From Neorhodopirellula pilleata (GTDB taxonomy: Bacteria > Planctomycetota > Planctomycetia > Pirellulales > Pirellulaceae): a stretch of DNA of 64,000 bases. Made by a program: the position numbers and the translations under genes. Positions 9,249-18,176 of the stretch are shown here, piece by piece. Where the stretch lies: contig NZ_SJPM01000019.1 in the NCBI RefSeq assembly GCF_007859915.1, forward strand, positions 19,826 through 83,825. The letters are read 5' to 3'. The notes under the pieces were generated by a model. The model was not told the DNA's origin. It saw only the letters and a program-made list of their open reading frames with translations, and did not search any database. The first letter of the stretch is position 1, and every line of letters starts with the position of its first letter.

Positions 9249-10538
9249 CTAATTCAACGTTACACTGATACCTTGGTTCTGCAACATTAAAACATCTGAA
9301 AATTCACGGACCTTTAGAGCAATGTCAAATTGCCTTTCTGCGTAATCACGCGCGTTCTTTCCTAGCTGCCAGCAGAACTCTCTGTCATTCGCAAGCCGTA
9401 TCGCTTGCCTGATGAACGTTTCGCTGTCTCCAGGCTCGACATTGAATCCAAAATCTTGTTCTTTGACAAGCCTTGCGGCTTCATTGCTCAACGGCATCGC
9501 AGTCAGTATGGCCCGGCCGGCGCACAAGTAGGTCAATATTTTTGAGGGAACGCAGAACACACCAGCATCAGCTTCTAGTATTGCCAACAGGACGTCAGCG
9601 GCCCCTAGCACATTGGGCAGTTCTTCGAAAGGTTGGAATGGAAGAACCCTCAGCGACTTGATTGAATCGCTTTCCGATTTTAGCCAATCGGCTGCATCTC
9701 CTTCAGAAATTACGACTACTTCTCCAAGGGATTTTGCGTCGACTTCTTTGGCAAGGTCCAGCAGCATTTTTGGATTGTGTCGAATCGAGAGCGTCCCGGA
9801 ATAAATAAATCTGGTCGAGTTGGTTAAGCCTTGATTGCGAGCCCAGTAATTATCTCGATCGGTGAGGGGAAATTCTTCGAGTGGGGCCCAGTTTGCAATT
9901 GTTCTAATTCGATTTTTAGCGACCCCATACTGTTCTAGTTGGGGAATGAAATCGTTGGTAATGGGGACTACCGAAGAACTGTTCCGATAGCACCAAGCAT
10001 CTCGTTGCATAAGGTATCTTCCAGCCACCGCGCCAATGATCGGTAATTTCTTCTTTAGGATTCGATAGGCCGCTAAGCCGTACATGTCTTGAATCCATGT
10101 GACAATCGGTATATTTTGATCAAGTCCCCATTTAACCAGCTTGCATTGCGAAAGCGTTGGCGTGTTTCCCGATATAACTACGTCGGGTTTGATGGTTTCA
10201 CAGTGAGATACTAAGAGATCGCCATAGCGTTGCTCAGATTGGAAGCGGCTGAGAAAACTATACTTCTTGATAGTCTCCCCGAGCGAAATCGGAATGATTT
10301 CCAAATTAGATGGATCGTCAGTCCTTGGGACGAGTGGACCCTGCGGCGTGTGGGTCGAAGCAGAGTAACTGTGGACGACTCGGTCTCCATCTGCCCGGCA
10401 ATTATGTGCCAGCTGTCGGCTCAACTGGATTTGGAAAGGGTGTCCTGCATAGTCATGGACTAAGATAGTGCGCCCAATTTTGTCCGCTTGGCGTCGAACT
10501 TCACTAGGCTCAGTGCTTTGAGTAAGTGTTTTTGACAC
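9249..10538 (-). CDS. glycosyltransferase family 4 (WbuB-like)
   Basis: This 429-aa protein has the GT-B fold signature of GT4 enzymes. The N-terminal half contains a PDVVISGNTPT acceptor-side stretch. The C-terminal half has FIYSGTLSIRHNPKMLLDLA, and the E-x7-E-type donor site appears around ILEADAGVFCVPSKILTYLCAGRAIL. It resembles WbuB-type transferases that add an N-acetylated sugar to lipid-linked intermediates. It starts with GTG one base after the stop of the WbaP-type gene (TGACGTG), so the two are translationally coupled and probably act consecutively. The actual sugar is unknown. Confidence 0.85.
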   Translation of the reverse strand: MSKTLTQSTEPSEVRRQADKIGRTILVHDYAGHPFQIQLSRQLAHNCRADGDRVVHSYSASTHTPQGPLVPRTDDPSNLEIIPISLGETIKKYSFLSRFQSEQRYGDLLVSHCETIKPDVVISGNTPTLSQCKLVKWGLDQNIPIVTWIQDMYGLAAYRILKKKLPIIGAVAGRYLMQRDAWCYRNSSSVVPITNDFIPQLEQYGVAKNRIRTIANWAPLEEFPLTDRDNYWARNQGLTNSTRFIYSGTLSIRHNPKMLLDLAKEVDAKSLGEVVVISEGDAADWLKSESDSIKSLRVLPFQPFEELPNVLGAADVLLAILEADAGVFCVPSKILTYLCAGRAILTAMPLSNEAARLVKEQDFGFNVEPGDSETFIRQAIRLANDREFCWQLGKNARDYAERQFDIALKVREFSDVLMLQNQGISVTLN

Positions 10539-10539
10539 G

Positions 10540-12144
10540 TCAATATGCGCCTTCGCGGAATACCATGGTTCGGACTGTTCGAATCAAAATGTATATGTCC
10601 AACCAGATCGACCAATTGCAAACGTAGTAACTGTCTAAGCGTACTCGTTGTTCATAGCTCGTATCGTTGCGGCCGGAGACTTGCCAGAGGCCTGTGATTC
10701 CCGGGCGGACTCGGAGGTACAGTGGATACATTTGTTTGTATTTTTCGATCTCGCCGGTGACGATCGGGCGGGGGCCGACTAGGCTCATTTCGCCAGCTAG
10801 GACGTTCCAGAGTTGGGGAAGCTCGTCAAGGCTGGTTTTTCGGATGAAATTGCCGATTCCGGGGATGATTCGGGGGTCGTTTTTGAGTTTTTGGTCTTCG
10901 ATCCATTCCTGCCGCATCTCGGGATCCCGCTCGAGGTGTTCCTCGAGGACCTCATCCGCGTTGGTCACCATCGAGCGGAATTTCCATGCCTTGAATGACT
11001 CGCCACCCCAGCCGACTCGGCGGTGACCGTAGAAAACGGGACCCGGGGACTTCCATTTGATGACCAGTGCGATCAATGCGAACACAGGCGACAGAGCAAC
11101 CAACGCCATCAATGTCAAGACAACATCATGAAATCGCTTGATGAACCTCCCCATGGGGCTGTGTAGGTTGTCTCTTAAATGAACACCCATGACGCCGGCG
11201 CATTCTCGGGTGCTGGCCCAAAGGCTCGGCAATAGGAATTGCGAAGGGAGGATCAACAGATTGGGTAGGTTGGCTGCGTGAGTCATGACCTCGGTCATGT
11301 CGATTTGTTCGCAGCCGCCTGGGGCCACAATCGCCCAGCGGAGTCTGTGTCGGCGTCGCAATCGCTCTAGGCTGCGAATCGAACCGAGATAGGGGATGTG
11401 GCTACCCAGGACGTCCTCGTTTGGGATCGATGGTTTCAGGTCGATGATTCCGATCGGCCGCAAGCCTCGCTGGGCTGCTCGGTTGTAAAACCGATAGAGG
11501 GCGCGGCCTTGCGGGCCAGCACCAACGATCACCGCTCGCTCACCCCACCAAGCCTGCCTTGAACACATGTTGCGAACTGCCATACGGGTAATCGGTGAGA
11601 TCACCACGCCAGACAAAACTCCTGCAATGGCGATCATCAGTTCGTTGCTGCTGAGCGTTCCCGTCGCAAGATTCAGCACGACAACGGTTACATAAGCCGT
11701 GATCGTGGTGTAAACCATCTGTCGCAATTCCAACACGGGGCTGTATCCGGTCGCCGGATACAGGCCAAAAATCCCGGCAAAAACGCACTGGAAACCGATC
11801 AAGCAACAGGCTTGGACGAGCATCCCGGTGTGCACACTCAAGCCCAGGACGAAATACACGGTCAGTGCCGACAGGGTGATCGAAGCCAACATCGAGATGG
11901 CGTCGCCGACCGCCAGGGGAATGCTGGTCAACAGGACTTGCAGCGAACCCGAGGGGGCCTTCTTGAGGGCGACGCGTGAGCGAGCCCTTCGCTTGCTGAC
12001 CGTGTCGGGTGATGCTTTTCGGCGGCGGTGATTGCGGCGCTGTTCGGTCTCCACCGAGCTGGGCACGAACGGATCGAGTTGTTCGATCGCGTCGGTGCAG
12101 ACCACCCCGAGCGGCAGATTCTGTTGGTCGATCGAGGATGCCAT
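10540..12144 (-). CDS. undecaprenyl-phosphate sugar phosphotransferase (WbaP/exopolysaccharide polyprenyl glycosylphosphotransferase family)
   Basis: This 534-aa protein starts repeat-unit synthesis by moving a sugar-1-phosphate from a nucleotide sugar to undecaprenyl phosphate. The N-terminus has a Lys/Arg-rich tail and about four membrane helices (residues 75-200). A central CoA-binding-like/Rossmann region follows (RAVIVGAGPQGRALYRF, near 205). The C-terminal catalytic domain has KWKSPGPVFYGHRRVG, FKAWKFRSM, RKTSLDELPQLWNVL and SLVGPRPIV, all classic bacterial sugar transferase motifs, and ends with the PGITGLWQVSGR block. It is the first gene of the minus-strand polysaccharide unit, and its GC content is higher than that of the genes downstream of it. 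Confidence 0.93.
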   Translation of the reverse strand: MASSIDQQNLPLGVVCTDAIEQLDPFVPSSVETEQRRNHRRRKASPDTVSKRRARSRVALKKAPSGSLQVLLTSIPLAVGDAISMLASITLSALTVYFVLGLSVHTGMLVQACCLIGFQCVFAGIFGLYPATGYSPVLELRQMVYTTITAYVTVVVLNLATGTLSSNELMIAIAGVLSGVVISPITRMAVRNMCSRQAWWGERAVIVGAGPQGRALYRFYNRAAQRGLRPIGIIDLKPSIPNEDVLGSHIPYLGSIRSLERLRRRHRLRWAIVAPGGCEQIDMTEVMTHAANLPNLLILPSQFLLPSLWASTRECAGVMGVHLRDNLHSPMGRFIKRFHDVVLTLMALVALSPVFALIALVIKWKSPGPVFYGHRRVGWGGESFKAWKFRSMVTNADEVLEEHLERDPEMRQEWIEDQKLKNDPRIIPGIGNFIRKTSLDELPQLWNVLAGEMSLVGPRPIVTGEIEKYKQMYPLYLRVRPGITGLWQVSGRNDTSYEQRVRLDSYYVCNWSIWLDIYILIRTVRTMVFREGAY

Positions 12145-12551
12145 AGTGAACGTTTTATCAAGGTGTGAACAGCATCGATGTCAGTGCTGACGTGAATCCG
12201 ACGGCAGCTTCGGAGATCCTCTTGCCCCTCTTCTGGTGGCGATTCTAATCGGCTCAATCCAAATGGAAAGGATAATTATTAGGCTTGGACGATCTAACCT
12301 AACTGTTTTCTCTTCACATCCTTGCTAAGGCCCGAATTGCGACCGAAGACGCCGATTTTTCTGATGCGAGTGGGAGCGGAATTGGGCGAGACATTTGCCC
12401 GGTCCGCCCCGCCGCTCAGATTATTTGCGAGTTGAATCTCGAGTTCGGTTGCGCAGCGCAAAACAACGTTGGTCGGCAAGTCACTCTAGCGGGCTGTTGC
12501 TTGAGTCCTCATCGAAACCCGACGCGTGAGTTTTGAATTCGCGCTTTTTTC

Positions 12552-12618
12552 GTAACCCGCTGCGTAAGCGAGGGATCATTGATATTGACTCATCCCTCGC
12601 TGACGCGTCGGGTTACGA
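12552..12618. repeat. REP-like palindrome
   Basis: Two 26-base arms (12552-12577 and 12593-12618) pair with three mismatches around a 15-base loop. The core reads CGTAACCCG...GCGAGGGAT. The same core recurs at 13370-13398, 22322-22447, 22596-22992 and 48156-48282, so it is a dispersed family rather than a single terminator. Confidence 0.8.
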
Positions 12619-12712
12619 AAAACCAATGCCACAGGCAAAATCGCAACTTTAAAATGCGCGAGCGAGGGGCACTTGAAAGAGAATAAGTGACACTCAATCC
12701 CTCGCTGATGCA
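12601..12712. repeat. REP unit A of a direct pair (copy B at 13278-13390)
   Basis: A stretch of about 112 bases beginning CTGACGCGTCGGGTTACG and containing CAACTTTAAAATGCGCGAGC recurs at 13278-13390 with roughly ten differences. The MITE-like element lies exactly between the two units. Confidence 0.8.
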
Positions 12713-12830
12713 GCTCGTCGTACCACACAAGTCCGTAGATTGATGCCGTTGCGTTTGAAACCTTGATTGGTTTTGGAGATGGACAGTTTTGTGGTCCGAT
12801 TCAAGTTGCCCAGCGGAGTAAGGCAGAAGA

Positions 12831-13140
12831 ACCCCTCCCTTTGGCAGGGGTCGAGCGTAGCGAGGGGGAGGGCGAGTATGGGACCCACGCTACTTCGACG
12901 ATCTGTTTCTTTTTTCCAGCTCGATGCGCTGGCGTGTTGCAACGCTCGACGATCCGCCGCGTCGCTTGTTTCCCACGAACGACTGCCCAAAGAAGTGCCT
13001 CCGCCTTGGTTTGACGTTGACGTAGTGTTCGTGCGTCTTGAATCGGAGATCGGTTCGTCATCGAATTCAAATCAGTGCGTTGGAAAATGATGCCCGGCCC
13101 TCCCCCTCGCTTCGCTCGACCCCTCCCAGAGGGAGGGGTT
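12831..13140. repeat. 44-bp inverted repeat pair enclosing the DUF559 fragment
   Basis: Left arm 12831-12873 and right arm 13097-13140 are inverted copies with about three mismatches. Both contain the CCCCTCCC and GAGGGGGAGGG blocks around a TCGAGCG core. In the shorter copy 2 the equivalent site is a single 23-base palindrome (about 22810-22836). Confidence 0.75.
12966..13070 (-). pseudogene. truncated DUF559 (PD-(D/E)XK-like endonuclease domain) fragment
   Basis: The first 35 codons from ATG 13070 contain ARTLRQRQTKAEALLWAVV. That is the recognisable N-terminal helix of DUF559-domain proteins (A-x-x-LR-x3-T-x-AE-x-LLW). After GKQ the frame stays open but no longer resembles the domain, and the catalytic PD-(D/E)xK core is missing. 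It is therefore a remnant. Intact DUF559 proteins are predicted nucleases related to very-short-patch-repair enzymes. Confidence 0.65.
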
Positions 13141-13597
13141 CATGGGAATCGTGGTACTCGTCAATCACCTAGAGAACCAGAGCACTGGGTGAACCATCAT
13201 TCGCGTGCCGAACTGAATGTCCTGCCCACAGTTTTGTCGTCCTCACAAGACACGAGAACTGTGTGGTACAGTGAGCTGATGCGTCGGGTTACGAAAAACC
13301 AATACCACAGGCAAAAGTGCAACTTTAAAATGCGCGAGCGAGGGATACTTGACAGAGAATGAATGGCACTCAATCCCTCGCTGACGCGTCGGGTTACGAT
13401 TAAATCAGCAGCCCGCTCGCTGAGTCTCGTCGAGGCTTTGGGAAACCCTGCTTCACGGGGGCGGTCGGCCTCGGAGAGGCGGACCTTCGTGGTGGCAAGT
13501 CGTCGACGGATGTAACGGCGACTAATTTTGCACTCGATCGGACGGGGCGTTACATTAGTCGACGCATGTTCGCATCAACACTATCCAAAATGACGAA

Positions 13598-14857
13598 ATG
13601 AATCGCCATATGAGTACCCAGAACGAGATTGATTTCACGGAAGTCCGGGGCGAGACGGAGCTGACACCGCCGGAGCTGTTTGCATCCAATTTGATCGAAT
13701 GGGCGGTTGAACGCCATTCGAGCGACCTGTTCATTTCGGATTTAGATGACACCGTCCGCATCTCGGTGCGACGGATGGGGCAAGTCGAAACGGTCCGCCA
13801 CTTGGCTCGCGACTACGGTCGGCGGTTGCAGGCCCATTTACGAGTTCTCGGTGGGGCGGATTCGGGCGATATGATTCGTCCGACCGAAGGTCGCGGTGTG
13901 ATTAGGACGCCCAACGGCGGAACGGTGGATTTGCGAATGAGCTGCATGCCGACGCTGTTCGGCCACGACGTGGCGATCCGGTTGTTCGATCCGGTCCGTG
14001 GGGCTCGAGCGATCCACGAACTCGGTTACGACGACGAAGAGCTCGCCAAGATCCAAGACCTCATTCATCATCCGTCCGGATTGATCTTGGTCGCCGGCCC
14101 TGTCGCCAGCGGCAAGTCGAGCACGCTCTACGCGATGATCGAAGAACTCAACGACGGCTCCCGCAAAATCCATACGCTCGAAGATCCGATCGAACATTCG
14201 CTCTCGGGCGTGATGCAGTCGCAGATCAATCTGCGTGCCGGACTGGATTTTCCGGATCTGTTGTCGGTGGTTTTACGACACAGCCCGGACGTGATCATGA
14301 TCGGCGAGATCCGCGACGGTCGCACCGCCGCAGCGGCGATCCGGGCCGGTTCGAGCGGTCAACTAGTGTTCGCAACCATCCATGCCAAGACCGCTCCCGA
14401 GGCGATCGACGGGATGTTGCAATATCAATCCAATCCCAAGTTCCTAGGCAGTTCGCTGATCGCGGTCATTAACCAACGACTGATCCGAAAAGTATGCCAC
14501 CAGTGCAGTCGGGAGGTTCCGCTTGATGAGGTCAGCGTCCGCCGCGAGATACAAGATCGATTGAACGACGGACCGAGGACTCAGCGGATTGCGGTCGGTT
14601 GCGAAGAATGTTTCAACACCGGCTACTATTCGCTGTCGACGCTCACAGAGATGATGCTGATCGACGAACCTTTGTCCCGAGGCATTGCTGATAGCACGCC
14701 GGCTCACGAACTCGGACGAATCGCTTGCGAGCGAGGCATGTTGAGCCTGGAAGATCGAGCGGTCTTGAGTGTTCTGCGAGGTGACACCACGGCGGTCGAA
14801 GCCAACCGGCTCGTTTCCAATGAGCTGCTCAGCCGGCTGGCGAAACAGGTCAGATGA
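13598..14857 (+). CDS. GspE/PilB/PilT-family secretion ATPase
   Basis: This 419-aa protein has an N-terminal domain (residues 20-130) with the SSDLFISDLDDTVRISVR stretch typical of the PilT/GspE N2 region. The ATPase follows: Walker A GPVASGKSSTLY near 167, Asp box HTLEDPIEHSLSGVMQSQIN, Walker B DVIMIGEIRDGRTA and the His box FATIHAKTA. Around residues 300-350 a CHQCSREV...CEECFNTGYY tetracysteine matches the zinc site of GspE/PilB but not PilT. It likely powers a type II secretion or type IV pilus machine from the cytoplasmic side. It stands alone, with no other secretion genes nearby. ATG 13610 is an alternative start. Confidence 0.88.
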   Translation: MNRHMSTQNEIDFTEVRGETELTPPELFASNLIEWAVERHSSDLFISDLDDTVRISVRRMGQVETVRHLARDYGRRLQAHLRVLGGADSGDMIRPTEGRGVIRTPNGGTVDLRMSCMPTLFGHDVAIRLFDPVRGARAIHELGYDDEELAKIQDLIHHPSGLILVAGPVASGKSSTLYAMIEELNDGSRKIHTLEDPIEHSLSGVMQSQINLRAGLDFPDLLSVVLRHSPDVIMIGEIRDGRTAAAAIRAGSSGQLVFATIHAKTAPEAIDGMLQYQSNPKFLGSSLIAVINQRLIRKVCHQCSREVPLDEVSVRREIQDRLNDGPRTQRIAVGCEECFNTGYYSLSTLTEMMLIDEPLSRGIADSTPAHELGRIACERGMLSLEDRAVLSVLRGDTTAVEANRLVSNELLSRLAKQVR

Positions 14858-14971
14858 GCGGTTTTGTGAAAGCGTCGCCAACGATTCAATGAAGCGTCGC
14901 CTGGGAATCAGCGATTCGGATCGCGGGTCCTGGTTCTCGATTCTGAGGCATTGCTGGCATTGCTAGCGTGT

Positions 14972-16348
14972 TCAAAGGGGTGATGTGTAACCCAAGCCTG
15001 GGCCGTTGAGGCACCCGGTGGGGACGCGTCCACCGCGGATTTCGAACATCTCGGCATACCCGTTCATCCAGGCTTCGTTGCCCGCCGGGCAGTATTGCCG
15101 TCCATTGCTTTCCACGGCCATCACGCCGGGGATGTGTGCTGAAAGCGATGCCGAATGCAGTAGCGACGCGCCGACGCAGGTTAAATCCTGAACGCACAAG
15201 AACAAACCGTCGTGCCGGGCAACCGCCCCGAGCAGCAACGCTTCGGCGTGTCCCTTGCATGCTTTCAATGCGATGCCGCTGTAACCTTGCGAAACAGCCA
15301 AGCGGAGGCTTTCCAGATCCGTCAATGACTCATCGATGACGACGGGCTTTTGTTCCGCCACGCGGTGCATCGTCACCGCTCCTGGTCTTTTCAGATCGCG
15401 ATGTGTCGGCTGTTCGATGTATTGGATTCGGTCGAGTGCCTCGGGACATTCCGATCGCAATTGATCGAGCAGGCCCAGCACATATTCTTCGTTGGCACAT
15501 CGTTCATTGAAATCGAGCGAGAAGAAATACGGCTGATCGGTCGATGCCCCCCGGTTCACCGTTTGGTTGGCGACTTCGTTGATCCGACGGATGCGATCGA
15601 AGTCCCATCCGGCATCGTCGCCGTTGAGCTTAATCTTCAGATGTGTCAGTTCGTTCCGTTGAATCCATTGCCCGAGCGTCTCGGGCAGTCCGTCGGCGAC
15701 CTGGCTTACCACGTCATCGTCGGTGAGCGGATCGAGCGCGCCGACCAAGTGGTATAGGGGCAAAGTCGCGACCGGCGTCGGCGAAATGAGCGAATCCAAC
15801 GTCACGCCGCGATATCGATCATCGCCCGTTAAATCGCCAAGATCCCGGGGCAGATGCTCGGTCGACAGCAGGGCGTACGCGCTTTGGCCGACCGCTTTCC
15901 CGTGAGCGTCAAATAATGCCGCTTCGATCGGCGAACCGGCGAGCAAGATTGCCAACTCGGGAATTGGATTAACAAGTTGAAACTGCGTCGCGACGTCCGC
16001 CGCGATCTGATCGCGGTGCCGAGACAGACCGATCGCGATTTCCATCGGATGCCCCGCAATGGTGTCGCTCTGACAACGATCGGCGAGTTGCCGTGCGATC
16101 GTCAAAACCACTTCCAATTTGGTCGCGTCGGGCACCTCCGCGTCCGGCCACGCCCAGGCGACTCCCATCGTCATGCTGCCCAGTCCCATCGCCGCTTGAC
16201 CGGCGGCGTTTTCCGCGTCGCATCGGACGTTCAGTAGCGTCGCATCGTTGACGACCCGGCCGCCGAACTTCATCGGAGTTCGGTACTGATAGGATTCGGT
16301 TTCGAGATCGAATGAGTAACGGACCAATCGGGTAGCGGGTGCGGGCAT
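14972..16348 (-). CDS. mandelate racemase/muconate lactonizing-like enolase superfamily protein
   Basis: This protein of about 458 aa has an enolase-superfamily (beta/alpha)7-beta barrel. Visible landmarks are HLKIKLNGDD (K-x-K catalytic lysine), FFSLDFNERC (metal Asp), IQYIEQPTH (metal Glu), VVIDESLTD (metal DE) and GIALKACKGH (second catalytic Lys). These are as in the L-Ala-D/L-Glu epimerase/muconate lactonizing subgroup. Substrate is not predictable. I start it at ATG 16348, before the first conserved region. The frame is open to 16432, but the extra residues are polar and unremarkable. It is divergent from the TPR gene. Confidence 0.82.
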   Translation of the reverse strand: MPAPATRLVRYSFDLETESYQYRTPMKFGGRVVNDATLLNVRCDAENAAGQAAMGLGSMTMGVAWAWPDAEVPDATKLEVVLTIARQLADRCQSDTIAGHPMEIAIGLSRHRDQIAADVATQFQLVNPIPELAILLAGSPIEAALFDAHGKAVGQSAYALLSTEHLPRDLGDLTGDDRYRGVTLDSLISPTPVATLPLYHLVGALDPLTDDDVVSQVADGLPETLGQWIQRNELTHLKIKLNGDDAGWDFDRIRRINEVANQTVNRGASTDQPYFFSLDFNERCANEEYVLGLLDQLRSECPEALDRIQYIEQPTHRDLKRPGAVTMHRVAEQKPVVIDESLTDLESLRLAVSQGYSGIALKACKGHAEALLLGAVARHDGLFLCVQDLTCVGASLLHSASLSAHIPGVMAVESNGRQYCPAGNEAWMNGYAEMFEIRGGRVPTGCLNGPGLGYTSPL

Positions 16349-16493
16349 CGTTGGTAATCTTTTGCGGTGAACAATCGGGGCGCGCTGAGCCGACTTTTCG
16401 GGCGGCGACTTTTCAGGACCGTAGCCTATCACGGTTCCCGTTTTTTGCTACGTTGTCGAGCATTCTGTTTCCCTTCAACCCACTCCTAATGCC

Positions 16494-16829
16494 ATGTCCG
16501 ATATTCATTCCCGTTACAACGACGTCGAAAAACTGATCGACGAGGAAAAATTCGAAGAAGCGATCATTGGATTGACCTCGATCGTCGCCGAAGACGATTC
16601 GTTCGTATTGGCACATCTCGCTCTAGCTCGCGTCTACACCAAGACCGGGCAGCACGATTTGGCGATCCAACACGGCGAGAAGGCCTGTCAGCTAGAGCCA
16701 GACGACGCGTTCAATTTTACCGCCATGAGCGTCACCTACCAAAAGGCCTGGGCGGGTACGCAAAACCAGGAATACATCACCAAAGCCGAAGACGCGATGG
16801 CCCAAGCCCAACGACTCAACGCGATGTGA
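16494..16829 (+). CDS. small tetratricopeptide-repeat protein
   Basis: This 111-aa cytoplasmic protein consists of about three TPR-like helical pairs. The clearest is FVLAHLALARVYTKTGQHDLA at residues 37-57 (A at position 8 and G/Y spacing), followed by a second around AIQHGEKACQLEPDD. TPR proteins are interaction scaffolds. No partner is evident; its neighbours are an enolase-family enzyme and ArgE on the other strand. Length and repeat content are enough for a family call only. Confidence 0.75.
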   Translation: MSDIHSRYNDVEKLIDEEKFEEAIIGLTSIVAEDDSFVLAHLALARVYTKTGQHDLAIQHGEKACQLEPDDAFNFTAMSVTYQKAWAGTQNQEYITKAEDAMAQAQRLNAM

Positions 16830-16838
16830 TCAACGTGG

Positions 16839-18047
16839 TCACTTGCCGCACCAATGCCGGATCGCCGATTCGTAGAAATCGACTCCGCGGGTGAGTTCGT
16901 CCCGGGCGATGAACTCGTCGGTTTTGTGGGCCTGGGCGATGCTGCCGGGGCCGCATACGATTCGACGTGACAACTCGTCGAAGACGCAACCGTCGGTGGC
17001 GTAGCATTCTGCGGCCGGCTCATTGGGGCCGATGAATCGCTCGGCTAGGTCGCACATCTCTCCCACGCAGGGTTGGTCAAGCGATGTGGCCATCGGCGGA
17101 CCGCCGGCGAACTTCTCGACCTGCAATCCGAGTTCTCCCGCCCGGGCGAGGACTTGGTCGATCAGTTCGGCCCCGTCGACGTTCGGCATTGTTCGAAAGC
17201 TGACCCAGGCGGTGCTATGATCGGGAACGATGTTGACGGTTCTCATCCGATCGCTGACTCCGAAGTTCCACGTCAACGTTGGTGGATCGAAACGGTCGTC
17301 TTGTAACGACTTGTCATGGCGACAACGTTGGTCGATCTCTAAAAGCGTTTGCAACATGGGCACCATCGCGATGTTCGCGTTGACGCCTTCGCTGGTGCTA
17401 CTGTGGGCCGCTTGTCCGACGGAATGGATTTGCAGGCCGATGATCCCTTTGTGCGCATAAACGATCCGCAAACGGGATGGTTCACCGATGATGCTGACGG
17501 GGTCGGCGGCGACGATCTCTCGGTAGGCACTGCTGGAATCGACCAAACACCGCGCCCCCTCGAATCCGACTTCTTCATCGGCGGTCGCGACGATCCACAG
17601 AGGAGCGGTTTGTTCGTCGATTGTTACGCGACTGGCGGCGGCCATCATCGCGGCGAGCGATCCTTTCATGTCGCACGCGCCGCGTCCGTAGATGCGATCC
17701 TTGTCGACTGAGGCTCGGAACGGATCGCCGCCTGGTCCGGACCAACGATCGGCGCTGACGACATCGGTGTGACAAAAGTACGCGAGCCCCGAAGATTCAG
17801 AGCCCTTCTCGGAAGCCACGTTCGGATCGCGGCGGGCGATCAAGTTGAATTTCAATGTTTCACGCCGGTCACGATATTGCGTCAGTTCGATAACAAAGCC
17901 GATTCGGGCGAGATGATCGGCGACGTACCGGGTGATGGCCTCGTTGCTGAGATGGCTGACGGTGTTGAAACCGATCAATTCGGTCAGCACGTGTTCCACG
18001 CTGAGCGGCTGTTCCACGCGGTTTGACGATGGGGGACGGGGTGACAC
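16839..18047 (-). CDS. argE: acetylornithine deacetylase / M20 peptidase
   Basis: This M20A metallopeptidase-type enzyme probably removes acetate from N-acetylornithine in arginine synthesis. The di-zinc site residues are visible: YFCHTDVVSADRW (His and general-base Asp), YGRGACDMKGSLAAM, TADEEVGFEGA (catalytic Glu-Glu), and C-terminal CGPGSIAQAHKTDEF (His ligand). A dimerisation domain lies around residues 180-290 (KGIIGLQIHSVGQAAHSS). The frame is open to 18491, but upstream sequence overlaps the lipoprotein gene. I choose GTG 18047, which has AAGGA eight bases upstream and gives about 402 aa, normal for ArgE. Succinyl-diaminopimelate desuccinylase is a less likely alternative. Confidence 0.85.
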   Translation of the reverse strand: MSPRPPSSNRVEQPLSVEHVLTELIGFNTVSHLSNEAITRYVADHLARIGFVIELTQYRDRRETLKFNLIARRDPNVASEKGSESSGLAYFCHTDVVSADRWSGPGGDPFRASVDKDRIYGRGACDMKGSLAAMMAAASRVTIDEQTAPLWIVATADEEVGFEGARCLVDSSSAYREIVAADPVSIIGEPSRLRIVYAHKGIIGLQIHSVGQAAHSSTSEGVNANIAMVPMLQTLLEIDQRCRHDKSLQDDRFDPPTLTWNFGVSDRMRTVNIVPDHSTAWVSFRTMPNVDGAELIDQVLARAGELGLQVEKFAGGPPMATSLDQPCVGEMCDLAERFIGPNEPAAECYATDGCVFDELSRRIVCGPGSIAQAHKTDEFIARDELTRGVDFYESAIRHWCGK

Positions 18048-18176
18048 GAACAAAGTCCTTACCGATGAGAATGCAATTGGTCTGGAAACGAGCGTCAAAA
18101 AATGCGTACCACATGGGAAATCGTTTGATTTCGCACCGACACGTCTGCCGCCATTGCAACCGAAGATGGTATCGCC

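Larger units (their letters stand above)
12713..13274. mobile_element. MITE-like element, copy 1 (562 bp, with internal insertion)
   Basis: The ends are imperfect inverted repeats with consensus TCRYYGTACCACACA. It is flanked by 8-9-base direct repeats (GCTGATGC at 12704-12711 and 13275-13282), as expected for target-site duplication. Outer parts match copy 2 (22676-22949) in inverted orientation over about 120 and 135 bases. No transposase is encoded. Compared with copy 2 it carries about 290 additional bases in the centre, bounded by 44-base inverted repeats and containing a DUF559 gene fragment. Confidence 0.75.
12145..13597. repeat. gene-free repeat block between the polysaccharide locus and the GspE-type gene
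   Basis: About 1.45 kb without a convincing intact gene. From 12490 to 13420 it is built of REP-like inverted repeats (core CCCTCGCTGACGCGTCGGG), with an inserted MITE-like element at 12713-13274. The part from 12145 to 12490 would hold the promoter of the WbaP gene; no clear -35/-10 pair was found. From 13420 to 13597 there are short GC-rich dyads and the leader of the next gene. Confidence 0.7.

Noticed and set aside
12294..12479. 61-aa minus-strand frame upstream of the WbaP gene
   Set aside because: No recognisable motif or clear ribosome site; likely chance.
12694..13362. Several overlapping open frames in the repeat block
   Set aside because: They are read through the MITE-like element and palindromes; the same frames reappear in copy 2 only because the DNA is repeated. 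Only the DUF559 start is protein-like.
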